Shown here piece after piece: positions 42,108 through 51,685 of a stretch of DNA of 64,000 nt. This DNA comes from Novosphingobium aquimarinum (lineage in GTDB: Bacteria > Pseudomonadota > Alphaproteobacteria > Sphingomonadales > Sphingomonadaceae), in NCBI RefSeq assembly GCF_009746585.1, contig NZ_WRPO01000003.1, forward strand, positions 186,001 to 250,000. The letters are read 5' to 3'. The notes below the pieces were generated by a model. The model made no database searches and was not told where the DNA came from. It saw only the letters and a list, made by a program, of their open reading frames with translations. Position 1 is the stretch's first letter. Each line of letters opens with the position of its first letter. The position numbers and the translations under genes were made by a program.

Positions 42108-43171
42108 CGAACGGCGCCGCGCCGCGGCGGATGATCATTCTTGGCGGATCCCTCCATCATCCTGGTGGGTTGGAAGCGTTCTGTGAGCGCGCCACCACCG
42201 CGATCACGAACCACGCTGAAGGCTGGCGGGCTGAATGGGTGCCGACGGAGACAGCCTATTTCCAGCCAACTCGGAGGGCCGGCATCCGCGAAGCTTGGCG
42301 TAAGGTTTCGAGGCTGCAGCAAATAGACGTCATCTGGCTGCAATGGAGCACCCTGCTCGACTTGCTGTTCCTTATCCTGGCGAAGCGCCGTGGCTTCCGC
42401 GTGCTGGTGACACCCCATCTCGGCGCCGGCGCCAGACTCCAGCGCTCTTCGATCTTGCGACGGGTATGCAAGCGTTGGCTTACGTCAGCCGATGGGTTCG
42501 CGCTTCTGTTCGATGAACAGGACCGCGAAATCGACCTTCCGGATTGCGTCCGACGGTCAGTGGTTGGTACGTTTCTGCCTCGTAAATTGTTCGACACCCC
42601 CATTCTCGCTCGTGAGGGCCCGGAGCTTCGCTTGCTGCATGCCGGACGCCTTTCGGAACAGAAGGGCACATTCCGGATGATCGAACTATGTCGTCATCTC
42701 CATGACCGGCAAATCGCGTTTTCCGCGATGATCGTCGGCCGTTCTGACAGCGAGACCGCACAGTCGATCCAAAGCGCGATCGCCGCATCCGGTATCGAAG
42801 AGAAAATCGCGCTTCGCGACTGGATGGACGGACATACCCTGCGCCAGACACTGACCGAAACAGATGTCCTCGTGCATCTCTCTGAACTCGATAGCTTCCC
42901 GCTGATCGTGCTCGAAGCGCAAATCGCCGGGGCTGTCGCCATCGTCGCGGACATGGCCGGTGCTTCGAATATGGTACGAAACTACGGCGGCTTCGTTACA
43001 CAGCAGGGCGAAGTCGCAGCTGCCGCGGATTGGCTTGCCCATCAGGACGTGGCTACGCTGCGCCTTCGCGCCGCCGATGCGGCGGCCCTAGCACGACGAG
43101 ACTATGCCTGGGATGTCGTTGCCGGGGCGGTTGCAAAGGCCGCCGATTATGCCGTGGCATCAAAAGGCTGA
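42104..43171 (+). CDS. GT4 glycosyltransferase
   Basis: A 355-residue GT-B enzyme. IILGGSLHHPGGLEAF is the acceptor loop; LHAGRLSEQKGTFRMI and HLSELDSFPLIVLEAQ mark the donor site, with the usual EGF-x-L replaced by LDSFPLIVLEA. ATG 42104 overlaps the polymerase stop by 4 bp. An inverted repeat (CTGACCGA at 43168-43175, TCGGTCAG at 43232-43239) with an inner CGAAG-ATG-CTTCG hairpin follows the stop and may end the operon. Donor sugar unknown. Confidence 0.85.
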   Translation: MTNGAAPRRMIILGGSLHHPGGLEAFCERATTAITNHAEGWRAEWVPTETAYFQPTRRAGIREAWRKVSRLQQIDVIWLQWSTLLDLLFLILAKRRGFRVLVTPHLGAGARLQRSSILRRVCKRWLTSADGFALLFDEQDREIDLPDCVRRSVVGTFLPRKLFDTPILAREGPELRLLHAGRLSEQKGTFRMIELCRHLHDRQIAFSAMIVGRSDSETAQSIQSAIAASGIEEKIALRDWMDGHTLRQTLTETDVLVHLSELDSFPLIVLEAQIAGAVAIVADMAGASNMVRNYGGFVTQQGEVAAAADWLAHQDVATLRLRAADAAALARRDYAWDVVAGAVAKAADYAVASKG

Positions 43172-43257
43172 CCGAGTGGGCCTTACCGATTGATCGCAAA
43201 GTGAACGGCAATGCTTCAACACGAAGATGCTTCGGTCAGGATTGTCGCTCCTGAACC

Positions 43258-44070
43258 TCAGTGTCTTTCAACCTTCCAGTCGTGCAGCGTCATTTCACCC
43301 ATTCCGGAGACAGGCTCCACGCCGATCGCGACGCCCCAAAGCCATTCGTCACCGGTTACCAGCTGTTTGGTCTGCAACCAGCGGATGGCGGCAAGCATAT
43401 CGAGACTGCCCTTGGCCACGTCGACGCCCTGTTCCGGCGCAAACATGCAGAACTTGTCCTGGAGACGAACGCGCCAGCGTCGTCCTTTGGGGTCCACGAA
43501 AGTGCCGACCGGCTTGCCATTCTCGAAGAACGGGCGCGTGCCTTCCGGTAAATGAAGGAACCAGCCGACCTCGAGCAACTTGCTCTCCACGTCTTCCGTG
43601 TCGGACCGGAGATAGAATTCGGTCAAGACGTTGGCCTCACCCCAATCAGCGTCCAGCGTCCAGTCGAACGCCTGGCTGAACTGGCGCACGTCGCGGACGC
43701 GGATGGGATCGACCTTTTCCTCGGTCATGCCGCCGTCGTAATTGCCGTAAGCCACGTGATCGTAACCCCAGACGCCGGGTCCGAACGATGCGTTGAACGG
43801 CGGCCATCGCCACTGGAATATCGAATTGGCAGGCATGCGCTTGAGGTCGAGCGAAATACCGTCGGCGATTTTGCTCCAGGGGCGAGTCATCGAAAGACTT
43901 TCGCCGCCCCAGGGCGAAACGTAAGCAAACCAGGGGCCGCTCGTATAATCCGTCTTGGGTTTGAGCAGGAAGTGCCCTGACGCAGCTTTAGGCGCAGTCG
44001 CCCAGACGAACACCGCCGCGATCAGAGCGAGGAGGCCTAAGCCAATCAGCAAGGGGCGTAGCAGGCGCAA
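43258..44070 (-). CDS. Membrane-anchored protein of unclear family, possible GH12-like jelly roll
   Basis: A 270-residue protein with one N-terminal hydrophobic anchor or uncleaved signal (PLLIGLGLLALIAAVFVWA, about 6-24) and a periplasmic part rich in Trp, Gly and beta strands (WRWPPFNASFGPGVWGYDH, YGNYDGG). The pattern, including LLEVGWFLHLPEG near residues 166-178, loosely recalls the concanavalin-like fold of GH12 glucanases, but I cannot place the catalytic glutamates with confidence. It lies 25 bp from the glucuronate epimerase gene on the same strand. It may trim or bind the polymer at the outer face of the inner membrane. Confidence 0.5.
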   Translation of the reverse strand: MRLLRPLLIGLGLLALIAAVFVWATAPKAASGHFLLKPKTDYTSGPWFAYVSPWGGESLSMTRPWSKIADGISLDLKRMPANSIFQWRWPPFNASFGPGVWGYDHVAYGNYDGGMTEEKVDPIRVRDVRQFSQAFDWTLDADWGEANVLTEFYLRSDTEDVESKLLEVGWFLHLPEGTRPFFENGKPVGTFVDPKGRRWRVRLQDKFCMFAPEQGVDVAKGSLDMLAAIRWLQTKQLVTGDEWLWGVAIGVEPVSGMGEMTLHDWKVERH

Positions 44071-44095
44071 GGTCAGCTCCTTCGCTCTGGCACGA

Positions 44096-45109
44096 TCAGG
44101 CGCGGTAGTATTCCCGGTACCATGCCACGAACCGTTTCACGCCTTCCTTCACGTCCGTGCGCGGCGCGTAGCCGGTGAGGTTCTTCAGGATCGTGGCATC
44201 GGCCCAGGTGGCCGGAACGTCGCCTTTCTGCATATCCATGAAATTACGGATCGCCGGGCGGCCGCATTCGGCTTCTATCGCGTCGACGAAGTCGCTGAGC
44301 TTCACCTTGTCGGAGTTGCCGATATTGACCACGCGCCAAGGCGCTGCGGGGCTGAGAGAATCCCATTCCGGTATCGTCGTCGGATCCTCGGCACGAACCG
44401 GTGCAGCATCGACGAGCAGACGAATGCCGTGAACAAGGTCCGTAATATACGTGAAATCGCGATACATCTCGCCATGATTGTAGATATCGATCGGCGTGCC
44501 TTCGAGGATACCCTTGGTAAACTTGAACAAGGCCATGTCGGGCCTCCCCCAAGGGCCATAGACCGTGAAGAACCGGAACATCGTGGTGGGCAGGTTCCAA
44601 AGATGGGCATAGGAATGACCCATCGCTTCCGTGGCCTTTTTGGTCGCCGCGTAGAACGTGAGCGGCGTGTCCGCCTTGTGCAACTCGGAATACGGCATCT
44701 CGAGATTCGCGCCATAGACCGAGGATGTCGACGCCATCAGGAGATGCTCGACGCCCAGTTCGCGCGCACATTCCATCACGTTGAATGTGCCGACCAAGTT
44801 GGCATCGAGATAAGCACGAGGATTTTCCAGGCTATAGCGCACTCCCGCTTGCGCAGCGAGGTGAACGATCACGTCCGGCTTTTCCGACAGGCACAAATCG
44901 TGCAGCGAATCGAAGTCCTCCAGCATGCCTTCACGCGCGCTGAAATGCTGGTTCTGCATCAGCATCTGATGACGCCTCTGCTTGAGGCGCACATCATAGT
45001 AGTCGGTCATACCGTCGAAGCCGACGACCGCGAAGCCCTCGTCAAGCAGATGCTGGCTGAGATGATAGCCGATGAAACCGGCCGAGCCGGTCACGAGAAC
45101 CTTACGCAT
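44096..45109 (-). CDS. UDP-glucuronate 4-epimerase (LpsL-type)
   Basis: A 337-residue extended SDR. VLVTGSAGFIGYHL binds NAD, STSSVYG and the Y-x3-K of FYAATKKA form the active site, and GFDGMTDYYDVRLKQRR near residues 30-46 is typical of UDP-glucuronate 4-epimerases (DNLNDYYDVxLK). It would make UDP-GalA from the UDP-GlcA produced by ugd. I chose ATG 45109, which starts the Rossmann fold at once; the longer frame adds 51 unconserved residues. It closes the D module next to the membrane-anchored protein. Confidence 0.9.
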   Translation of the reverse strand: MRKVLVTGSAGFIGYHLSQHLLDEGFAVVGFDGMTDYYDVRLKQRRHQMLMQNQHFSAREGMLEDFDSLHDLCLSEKPDVIVHLAAQAGVRYSLENPRAYLDANLVGTFNVMECARELGVEHLLMASTSSVYGANLEMPYSELHKADTPLTFYAATKKATEAMGHSYAHLWNLPTTMFRFFTVYGPWGRPDMALFKFTKGILEGTPIDIYNHGEMYRDFTYITDLVHGIRLLVDAAPVRAEDPTTIPEWDSLSPAAPWRVVNIGNSDKVKLSDFVDAIEAECGRPAIRNFMDMQKGDVPATWADATILKNLTGYAPRTDVKEGVKRFVAWYREYYRA

Positions 45110-45447
45110 GCTGCACGTGCTAAACGCATGTCGAAGGGCGAGCAAGAGGAGAGCACGCGCAGGCGAGTTGCGCCTTAGCCCGGGATGGCGGAGTGCTCGC
45201 GCCAGAGGCTTGGCTGCGCAGCATGACGAATTTCGCAACGCCGCAAAGTCGCGGCTGGGCATTGGTCATGTCTTGTCAATTCCGGGAAATCCGGGCATGC
45301 CCCTAGTTCGCAGATGCGGCAAGAACGCCTCTCTGATCCGGAAAATTGCGAGTAGAGCTATCCTCTGTTGACTGGAGCAAATCGCTAAGTGACTGGATTG
45401 GAAGAAAGAGCCTCCTGCCTTCGCAAGGGCGCCGGTACGCGGGCCTG
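45110..45447. other. 338-bp divergent intergenic region, no gene seen
   Basis: This gap lies between the epimerase (minus) and the TauE-like permease (plus). No supportable gene or RNA is visible. It contains TTGACT near 45369 on the plus strand and TTGACA near 45281 on the minus strand, each without a good -10 partner. Promoters for both neighbours should be here. Confidence 0.4.
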
Positions 45448-46230
45448 ATGGATTTCGGGTATTCGATAGCCGGCGCCTTTGTCGGCTTTCTCGTCGGTCT
45501 GACGGGCGTAGGCGGCGGGTCGTTGATGGCGCCGATCCTGATCCTCTTTTTCGGCTTCCAGCCTGCCGTCGCGATCGGCAGTGATTTGTGGTTCGCGGCG
45601 GTGACGAAGTCCGTCGGTGGCGTCGTCCACCGTCAATTGGGCTCACCGAACTGGAGAATCGTCGGTCGCCTCGCGATGGGCAGCGTGCCGGCATCCATAC
45701 TGACCCTGCTGTGGCTGGGTTACAATCATGGCGGCCACCTCGAAGCCAAGCTCCTGCTCAAGTTGCTTGGGGCGGCCCTGCTCTTTTCGGCCTGCCTGCT
45801 GCCATTGAAAGCTCGTCTCAACACGACCTTTCAGAACTTGCGCAACCACCTTGGAGATGGCTTTCGTACGCACCAGCTGGCGCTGACGATCATCGGCGGC
45901 GCCGCAGTGGGCTGCCTCGTAACGCTGACGTCGGTCGGGGCGGGCGCGCTTGTCGCGGTTCTGCTGATGATGCTCTATCCGCTGAGCCTCCAGGCAAGGG
46001 CCGTCGTCGGCACCGATATCGTCCATGCCGTGCCGCTGGCGCTCGTCGCCGCGATCGGCCACTCCTTCTTCGGCAACGTCGACTGGGGGCTTCTCGGCAT
46101 GCTGGTCATCGGCTCGATACCCGGTATCATTGTCGGATCGCTCGTCGCCGGCAAGGTGAACGACGTGCTGGTCCGGATCGCACTGTCCACAATGCTTGCC
46201 ATTACGGGCGCGAAGTTGCTGTTTTGGTAA
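45448..46230 (+). CDS. TauE/SafE-family membrane permease
   Basis: A 260-residue protein with seven or eight helices and the TauE signature GFLVGLTGVGGGSLMAPIL (about 12-30), repeated as VTLTSVGAGALVAVLL in the second half. The family exports sulfite or sulfonated compounds, and transports other small anions. Next to an EPS locus with sulfotransferases, export of a sulfur compound is an attractive but unproven idea. I chose ATG 45448; the longer frame from 45346 has no family residues. It precedes galE by 54 bp. Confidence 0.85.
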   Translation: MDFGYSIAGAFVGFLVGLTGVGGGSLMAPILILFFGFQPAVAIGSDLWFAAVTKSVGGVVHRQLGSPNWRIVGRLAMGSVPASILTLLWLGYNHGGHLEAKLLLKLLGAALLFSACLLPLKARLNTTFQNLRNHLGDGFRTHQLALTIIGGAAVGCLVTLTSVGAGALVAVLLMMLYPLSLQARAVVGTDIVHAVPLALVAAIGHSFFGNVDWGLLGMLVIGSIPGIIVGSLVAGKVNDVLVRIALSTMLAITGAKLLFW

Positions 46231-46284
46231 GACATGCCGGGCTAGCGAGGGCATATCCATGCTGTCAGCAGAACGAGCGCTCTT

Positions 46285-47295
46285 ATGACGACCACTTTGC
46301 CCGTATTGGTGACCGGCGGCGCCGGATACATCGGTAGTCACGCCGTCCTGGCTCTGAAGGATGCAGGCTGGCCGGTCAGCGTGATCGACAACTTCACGAC
46401 GGGGTTTCGCTTCGCGGTTCCCGATGGCGTGCCAGTCTATGATGGCGACATCGAGGATGGCGAACTGGTCGCGCGTATCATCGCGGAACAGGGCATCGGC
46501 GCGATCATGCATTTCGCCGGCTCGATCATCGTTCCCGAATCGGTCGAGAACCCCCTCAAGTACTATCACAACAATACCGCGAAGAGCCGGGCGCTGATCG
46601 AAGCGGCAGTCACCGGCGGCGTGCGCCACTTCATCTTCAGTTCGACGGCGGCCACTTACGGCGTTCCCGATATTTCTCCGGTGCCGGAAGACTGCCCGAA
46701 GCAGCCGATCAACCCTTACGGCATGTCCAAGCTGATGACCGAAACGATGCTGGCGGACACGGCCGCCGCGCATCCCATCAATTTCTGCGCGCTGCGCTAT
46801 TTCAACGTGGCAGGGGCCGATCCGCAGGCCCGCACCGGCCAATCCACGGCGGGCGCCACCCATCTCATCAAGGTCGCCGTGGAAGCCGCGCTGGGCAAAC
46901 GCGATCACGTTTCCGTTTTCGGAACCGATTATGACACGCCCGATGGAACGGGGGTGCGGGACTATATCCACGTCTCCGACCTCGCCGATGCCCACGTTCT
47001 GGCGCTGAAGGCGCTTGTTGCGCAGCCGGATAAGTCGCTCACGATGAACTGCGGCTACGGTCGGGGCTTTTCGGTGCTCGAAGTGCTCGATGCTGTCGAC
47101 CGCGTGACCAATCGAACAATCGAGCGCAAATTGGAAGGCCGCCGCGCCGGCGACCCCGGCTCTCTGATCTCGGACAATAGCCGGATCAAGGCCACACTGC
47201 CCTGGCAACCGCGGTTTGCCGACCTCGAAACGATCGTCGGCCATGCCTTGGCCTGGGAGCGGCGCCTCGACGAGATCCGAGGCGGCTCCGTCTGA
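46285..47295 (+). CDS. galE: UDP-glucose 4-epimerase
   Basis: A 336-residue extended SDR with VTGGAGYIGSHAVLAL (NAD loop), SSTAATYG and Y-x3-K in NPYGMSKLM. The DxxxG-type ending RPAG is replaced by RRAGDPGSL, which is normal for GalE (RRxGDxxxx). It interconverts UDP-Glc and UDP-Gal, and so feeds galactose or galacturonate units. It is convergent with galU. The preceding TauE-like gene is on the same strand, but a separate promoter cannot be excluded. Confidence 0.93.
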   Translation: MTTTLPVLVTGGAGYIGSHAVLALKDAGWPVSVIDNFTTGFRFAVPDGVPVYDGDIEDGELVARIIAEQGIGAIMHFAGSIIVPESVENPLKYYHNNTAKSRALIEAAVTGGVRHFIFSSTAATYGVPDISPVPEDCPKQPINPYGMSKLMTETMLADTAAAHPINFCALRYFNVAGADPQARTGQSTAGATHLIKVAVEAALGKRDHVSVFGTDYDTPDGTGVRDYIHVSDLADAHVLALKALVAQPDKSLTMNCGYGRGFSVLEVLDAVDRVTNRTIERKLEGRRAGDPGSLISDNSRIKATLPWQPRFADLETIVGHALAWERRLDEIRGGSV

Positions 47296-47401
47296 GGCGA
47301 AGTGCTCCTGAAGGTCGCGCCCGGATCAAGTGATCGGATGCGAAGGCGCTCAAGTACTGTTGCGATCGCCGGCAGAGCTCCGTCGACGGCTGCGATAGAC
47401 C

Positions 47402-48286
47402 TCAGCCTGCAAGCATTCGTGATGCCAGTTCCCGGACTTCGGCGCCCATGTCCTCGCGCTCGAGCGCGAGTGCGAGCGTCGCTTCGACGAAGCCGAGCTT
47501 CGATCCGCAATCGAAGCGCCGCCCGGCAAACGTCACGGCGTGGAACGGCTGGGTGCCGATCATCCGCGCCATGGAATCCGTCAGCTGGATTTCGCCCCCC
47601 GCGCCTTTGCTCTGGTTTTCAAGCAGCCGCATCACTTCGGGTTGAAGGATGTACCGACCCGAAACGATGAGGTTCGAGGGCGCATCTTCGACTTTGGGCT
47701 TTTCCACGAGGCCCTTGACCTCGGTCAGAGCCCCGTTTGCGGCACCAGGATCGATGACCCCGTAGCTCGAAACATCCTCGTGAGGGACTTCAAGCACCGA
47801 AATGAGGTTGCCGCCGACTTCGTTATAAGCCTCGACCATCTGTGCCATACAGCCCGGCGAGCCATGCATCAGTTCGTCCGGCAGGAAAATCGCAAAGGGT
47901 TCGTCGCCCACGATTGCGCGCGCGCACCAGATCGCATGGCCCAGGCCCAGGGGCACTTGCTGACGCACGGTGACGAGATTGCCCGGCAGGATCCGTGTCG
48001 GTTCAAGCGGATCGAGCGATTTGCCCCTGCCCGTCATGGTCGCTTCGAGTTCGAAGGCGGTATCGAAATGCTCGACGATCGCAGTCTTGCCGCGACCCGT
48101 GACGAAGATGAACTCCTCGATCCCTGCTTCGCGCGCTTCGTCGACCGCGTACTGAATCAGCGGGCGGTCGACGATCGGCAGCAGTTCCTTTGGAATCGCC
48201 TTGGTCGCAGGGAGGAATCGTGTGCCCAGTCCCGCTACGGGAAACACGGCCTTGCGGACAGGTTTGTTGAACTGGGCTGCTGACAT
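47402..48286 (-). CDS. galU: UTP-glucose-1-phosphate uridylyltransferase
   Basis: A 294-residue GalU with the pyrophosphorylase signature VAGLGTRFLPATKAIPKELLPI cut to AGLGTRFLPATKAIPKEL (about 17-34), and EKPKVEDAPSN as the sugar-binding segment. It makes UDP-glucose from glucose-1-phosphate and UTP, the entry to UDP-Gal, UDP-GlcA and UDP-GalA. Its substrate is shared with GlgC at 53162. It lies 104 bp downstream of ugd on the same strand and may be co-transcribed with it. Confidence 0.94.
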   Translation of the reverse strand: MSAAQFNKPVRKAVFPVAGLGTRFLPATKAIPKELLPIVDRPLIQYAVDEAREAGIEEFIFVTGRGKTAIVEHFDTAFELEATMTGRGKSLDPLEPTRILPGNLVTVRQQVPLGLGHAIWCARAIVGDEPFAIFLPDELMHGSPGCMAQMVEAYNEVGGNLISVLEVPHEDVSSYGVIDPGAANGALTEVKGLVEKPKVEDAPSNLIVSGRYILQPEVMRLLENQSKGAGGEIQLTDSMARMIGTQPFHAVTFAGRRFDCGSKLGFVEATLALALEREDMGAEVRELASRMLAG

Positions 48287-48390
48287 AATGGCTACGTCCT
48301 TGGCGTATTGCGTCGCGCGATGCGGTCCGATTTGCTGTTCATCTAGTTACCGCCGGAGCCCGGCTTTGCAATGCGCGATCGTGCTTAACG

Positions 48391-49701
48391 TCAGGCTCTG
48401 CCGACCGAGATGTAGGTGAAGCCGGCTTCGCGCATATCATCAGGCTGATAGATATTGCGAAGATCCACGAGCACCGGTGCCGCGGCGAGAGACTTCACAC
48501 GTTTCAGGTCGAGTGCGCGAAACGCGTCCCACTCCGTGGCGATGACGATCACGTCGGCGCCTTCGATCGCAGCGTAGGAATCATCCTTCATCTCGACACC
48601 CGGCATGAGCGGTCGCGCCAGTTCCATGCCCTCGGGATCGAACGCGGCGACTTTAACGCCGGCATCTTCGAGCGTCTGTGCAATCGCGATGGCCGGCGAA
48701 TCGCGCATGTCATCCGTATTGGGCTTGAAGGTCAGGCCCAGGATGGCCGCGCGCTTGCCGCGAGCGGCTTCGACGCCGCCGAGCGCTTCGATCACCTTGC
48801 GCCCCATCGCGCGTTTGCGCAGATCGTTCACTTTGACCACGGCATCGACGATCCGTACCGGGCTTTCGTAGTCCTCTGCGGTCTTGAGCAGAGCCAGCGT
48901 GTCCTTGGGGAAGCAGGATCCGCCGTAGCCGGGGCCGGCATGAAGGAATTTCGAGCCGATCCGGCCATCGAGACCAATGCCCCGCGACACGTCCTGCACG
49001 TTCGCGCCGACTTTCTCGCACAGATCGGCCATCTCGTTGATGAAAGTGATCTTGGTCGCGAGGAATGCGTTCGCGGCGTACTTGATCAGTTCCGAACTGC
49101 GACGGCTGGTGAACAGGATCGGCGATTCGTTGAGGAACAGCGGGCGATAGACCTCGCGCATGACCTCCCGACCGAACTCGTCTTCCGCGCCGATGACGAT
49201 CCGATCGGGCCGCTTGAAATCGCCGATCGCGGCGCCTTCGCGCAGGAATTCGGGATTGGAGACGACCGCGAAGCGATGCTTGGTGCCGCTTTCGGCCAGG
49301 ATCCGCTCGACCGCGTCGCCGGTTCCGACAGGCACGGTCGACTTGGTCACGATCACCGCTTCGTTCGACAAGTTCTCGCCGACTTCGCGGGCGACGGCAT
49401 GGACGAACGAAAGGTCCGCATGGCCATCGCCTCGCCGCGAGGGCGTACCTACGGCAATGAAGATCGCGCTCGCGCCGGCGATACCTTCGGCCAGATCGGT
49501 CGTGAACGACAGCCGGCCGGACGAAACGTTGCTGGCGACCAGCGCATCGAGGCCCGGCTCGTAGATCGGCATGACGCCATCATGGAGCCGATCGATCTTC
49601 GATTGGTCCTTGTCGATGCAAACGACATCGTGACCGAAATCGGCAAAGCATGCCCCCGAGACAAGGCCGACATAGCCCGATCCCACCATCGCGATTTTCA
49701 T
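48391..49701 (-). CDS. ugd: UDP-glucose 6-dehydrogenase
   Basis: A 436-residue UDP-glucose dehydrogenase. IAMVGSGYVGLVSGACFADFGH carries the NAD loop (residues about 4-12), the catalytic Cys is in YGGSCFPKDTLAL (near 260), and GLTFKPNTDDMRDSPA is the second-domain motif. This GGSCFPKD form separates it from the TviB-type enzyme at 21930. It makes UDP-GlcA, the donor for PssDE-like enzymes and for the epimerase at 44096. GGAG lies 5 nt before the start. A symmetric TTGCACTGCACAA element lies 44-56 bp upstream. Confidence 0.95.
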   Translation of the reverse strand: MKIAMVGSGYVGLVSGACFADFGHDVVCIDKDQSKIDRLHDGVMPIYEPGLDALVASNVSSGRLSFTTDLAEGIAGASAIFIAVGTPSRRGDGHADLSFVHAVAREVGENLSNEAVIVTKSTVPVGTGDAVERILAESGTKHRFAVVSNPEFLREGAAIGDFKRPDRIVIGAEDEFGREVMREVYRPLFLNESPILFTSRRSSELIKYAANAFLATKITFINEMADLCEKVGANVQDVSRGIGLDGRIGSKFLHAGPGYGGSCFPKDTLALLKTAEDYESPVRIVDAVVKVNDLRKRAMGRKVIEALGGVEAARGKRAAILGLTFKPNTDDMRDSPAIAIAQTLEDAGVKVAAFDPEGMELARPLMPGVEMKDDSYAAIEGADVIVIATEWDAFRALDLKRVKSLAAAPVLVDLRNIYQPDDMREAGFTYISVGRA

Positions 49702-49744
49702 GCAGACTCCGCTTCAAATACCCGCCGATACCCGGCACGTTCTA

Positions 49745-49757
49745 TTGCACTGCACAA
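49745..49757. promoter_or_regulatory. Symmetric element upstream of ugd
   Basis: TTGCACTGCACAA lies 44-56 bp before the ugd start. Its core TGC-ACT-GCA is of the TGC-N3-GCA type described for PhaR/AniA regulators that couple carbon storage to EPS in alphaproteobacteria. A related sequence, GTGCACTGCCGCAC, occurs upstream of glgP (59163-59182). Seen in sequence; the regulator is inferred. Confidence 0.35.
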
Positions 49758-49861
49758 TTCGGCAGTAAACCGCTTTTGCCTCCGCTTGACATCAAACCAC
49801 ATCACTATGGTGGTAACGTCCGGCTCCCGAATTGTCCTGGCAGCACCTTTAGGCCGCACTC

Positions 49862-51685
49862 CTAATCGATTTCGCGGGGCCCAATTTTCCTGAACTCCGC
49901 GTGGCGTCGCGTACGATCGATGTCCAGTTCGACGCGCTCCGTCTCATCGTCGCGTGTCGAAACGTGCGTCCAAACCACGGCGCCTGCCCCTTCCCGTTCC
50001 CAATCGGCGGCGTCCATTGGGTCTCCCGCGGGGGTGAGCCAGGTTCCGTCCTCGGGGAAAGCGCGAAAGTGGTTCAGGTTCTTGGCTCTTGTCGCACTCA
50101 GCGCGGCGACGAAGTCTTCCAGTTCGATGTCGCGATGGTCCCAGTCGACGTAAGCGATATCGTTATCCTGGCAATAGGCGTTGTTGTTGCCGCGCTGGCT
50201 TCGCCCGAATTCATCGCCGGCGGTCAGCATGATCGTGCCGGTCGAGGCGAACAGCGTGCCGAGCATCGCGCGGATATCCGCATCGCGCGCAGCAAGCACG
50301 TGCGGATCGTCAGTCGGGCCCTCGACGCCGCAGTTCCAGGAATAGTTCTCGCCGTGACCGTCGCGATTCCCTTCGCCGTTGGCCTCGTTGTGACGCTCGG
50401 CATAGGCCACGGTGTCGGCCAGCGTGAAGCCATCGTGCGCGGCCAGGAAATTGACCGTGCGGCTTTCGCCCTGGCCGAAAATGTCGCGGGATCCGGCGAT
50501 CCGCGTGGCCAGCGCGCCGATCGAACCGTCGCCGCGCCAGAAGCGGCGGACATCGTCGCGAAAGCGGTCGTTCCATTCGAGCCAATTTTCGGGGAAATGA
50601 CCCAGCTGGTAGCCGCCGGGTCCGATATCCCAGGGTTCGGCGATCATCACCCGGTCACGCAGCAGCGGATCGGCTTCGATCTCGGCGAAGATCGGCGCGT
50701 CGGCGGCAAAGCCCGGTCCACGCGCGAGAATGGGGGCTAGATCGAACCGGAAGCCGTCAATGCCGCATTGCGCGACGAAGTGGCGCAAGGTTTTAACCGC
50801 CAACGCTCGCACGTGTGGCTGCGCGAAATCGAGCGTATTGCCGCAACCGGTATCGTTGATGAGTTCGCCCGAAGGCGCGTGGGCGTAGGCGCTGTCGTCG
50901 AGCCCGCGCAGACTGATCACGCCGCCATAGACGTCGCTTTCGCCGGTGTGATTGAGCACCAGATCGAGGATGACGCCGATGCCTTCTGCATGCAGCGCCG
51001 CCACGGTGTCGCGCAATTCGTCGACACCGCCGGGGCAGAGGCCCGGATCGAGCGCCATCAAGGCCACGGGATTGTAGCCCCAGGCGTTGGCGAGACCCAG
51101 TGGCGGCAAGTGACGCTCGTCGATCCATGCGATGATCGGCATCAGTTCGATCGCCGCGACATTCAGCTTGCGAAAATGCGCCAGCACCGCCGGATGCGCG
51201 AGCGCTGCGATCGTTCCGCGCAGCTCTTCGGGAACGGCGCGGTTCAGCTTGGTGAATGCGCGGACATTGAGCTCGTAGACCAGCCCGCCGCGTTCGAACT
51301 TCGGCGGCGTATGGTCAACGGGGTCGCGAACCGGCTGGATCACCGACCGGGGGACGATGTTCGCGGTATCCGCACCGTACGTGGCAAGCGCCGGGTCCTG
51401 CACGAAGCGCCGGTCGAGCTCGATCGCATAGGGATCGACCAGCAGCTTGGCGGGATCGAACCAGCGCCCCTGCTCCGGCGCCCAATCGCCATCGGCGCGA
51501 TACCCGTAAAGCCGGCCGGCCAAGTCCTGTGGATCGCGATAAACCCACCAATCGTCCTCGCGCGTCATCTCTTGTCGCGCCTCCCCATCGGGATCGAACA
51601 CGCAGACCCAGACTTGCGCCGCATCCGGCGCCCGCACGGCGAACGTGGTTCCGTTCGCATCGACATGCGCGCCGGGCCGGATCAT
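49862..51685 (-). CDS. glgX: Glycogen debranching enzyme (isoamylase-type)
   Basis: A 607-residue GH13 enzyme. A CBM48-like N-terminal domain is followed by the catalytic barrel with the nucleophile in DGFRFDLAPI, the acid/base in IAEPWDIGPGGY and the third carboxylate region AAHDGFTLADTV. GlgX cuts alpha-1,6 branches left by phosphorylase. It is a little shorter than the usual 650-700 residues. ATG 51685 overlaps the glgA stop by 4 bp; the longer open frame is only a glgA shadow. It ends the glg operon. Confidence 0.92.
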   Translation of the reverse strand: MIRPGAHVDANGTTFAVRAPDAAQVWVCVFDPDGEARQEMTREDDWWVYRDPQDLAGRLYGYRADGDWAPEQGRWFDPAKLLVDPYAIELDRRFVQDPALATYGADTANIVPRSVIQPVRDPVDHTPPKFERGGLVYELNVRAFTKLNRAVPEELRGTIAALAHPAVLAHFRKLNVAAIELMPIIAWIDERHLPPLGLANAWGYNPVALMALDPGLCPGGVDELRDTVAALHAEGIGVILDLVLNHTGESDVYGGVISLRGLDDSAYAHAPSGELINDTGCGNTLDFAQPHVRALAVKTLRHFVAQCGIDGFRFDLAPILARGPGFAADAPIFAEIEADPLLRDRVMIAEPWDIGPGGYQLGHFPENWLEWNDRFRDDVRRFWRGDGSIGALATRIAGSRDIFGQGESRTVNFLAAHDGFTLADTVAYAERHNEANGEGNRDGHGENYSWNCGVEGPTDDPHVLAARDADIRAMLGTLFASTGTIMLTAGDEFGRSQRGNNNAYCQDNDIAYVDWDHRDIELEDFVAALSATRAKNLNHFRAFPEDGTWLTPAGDPMDAADWEREGAGAVVWTHVSTRDDETERVELDIDRTRRHAEFRKIGPREID

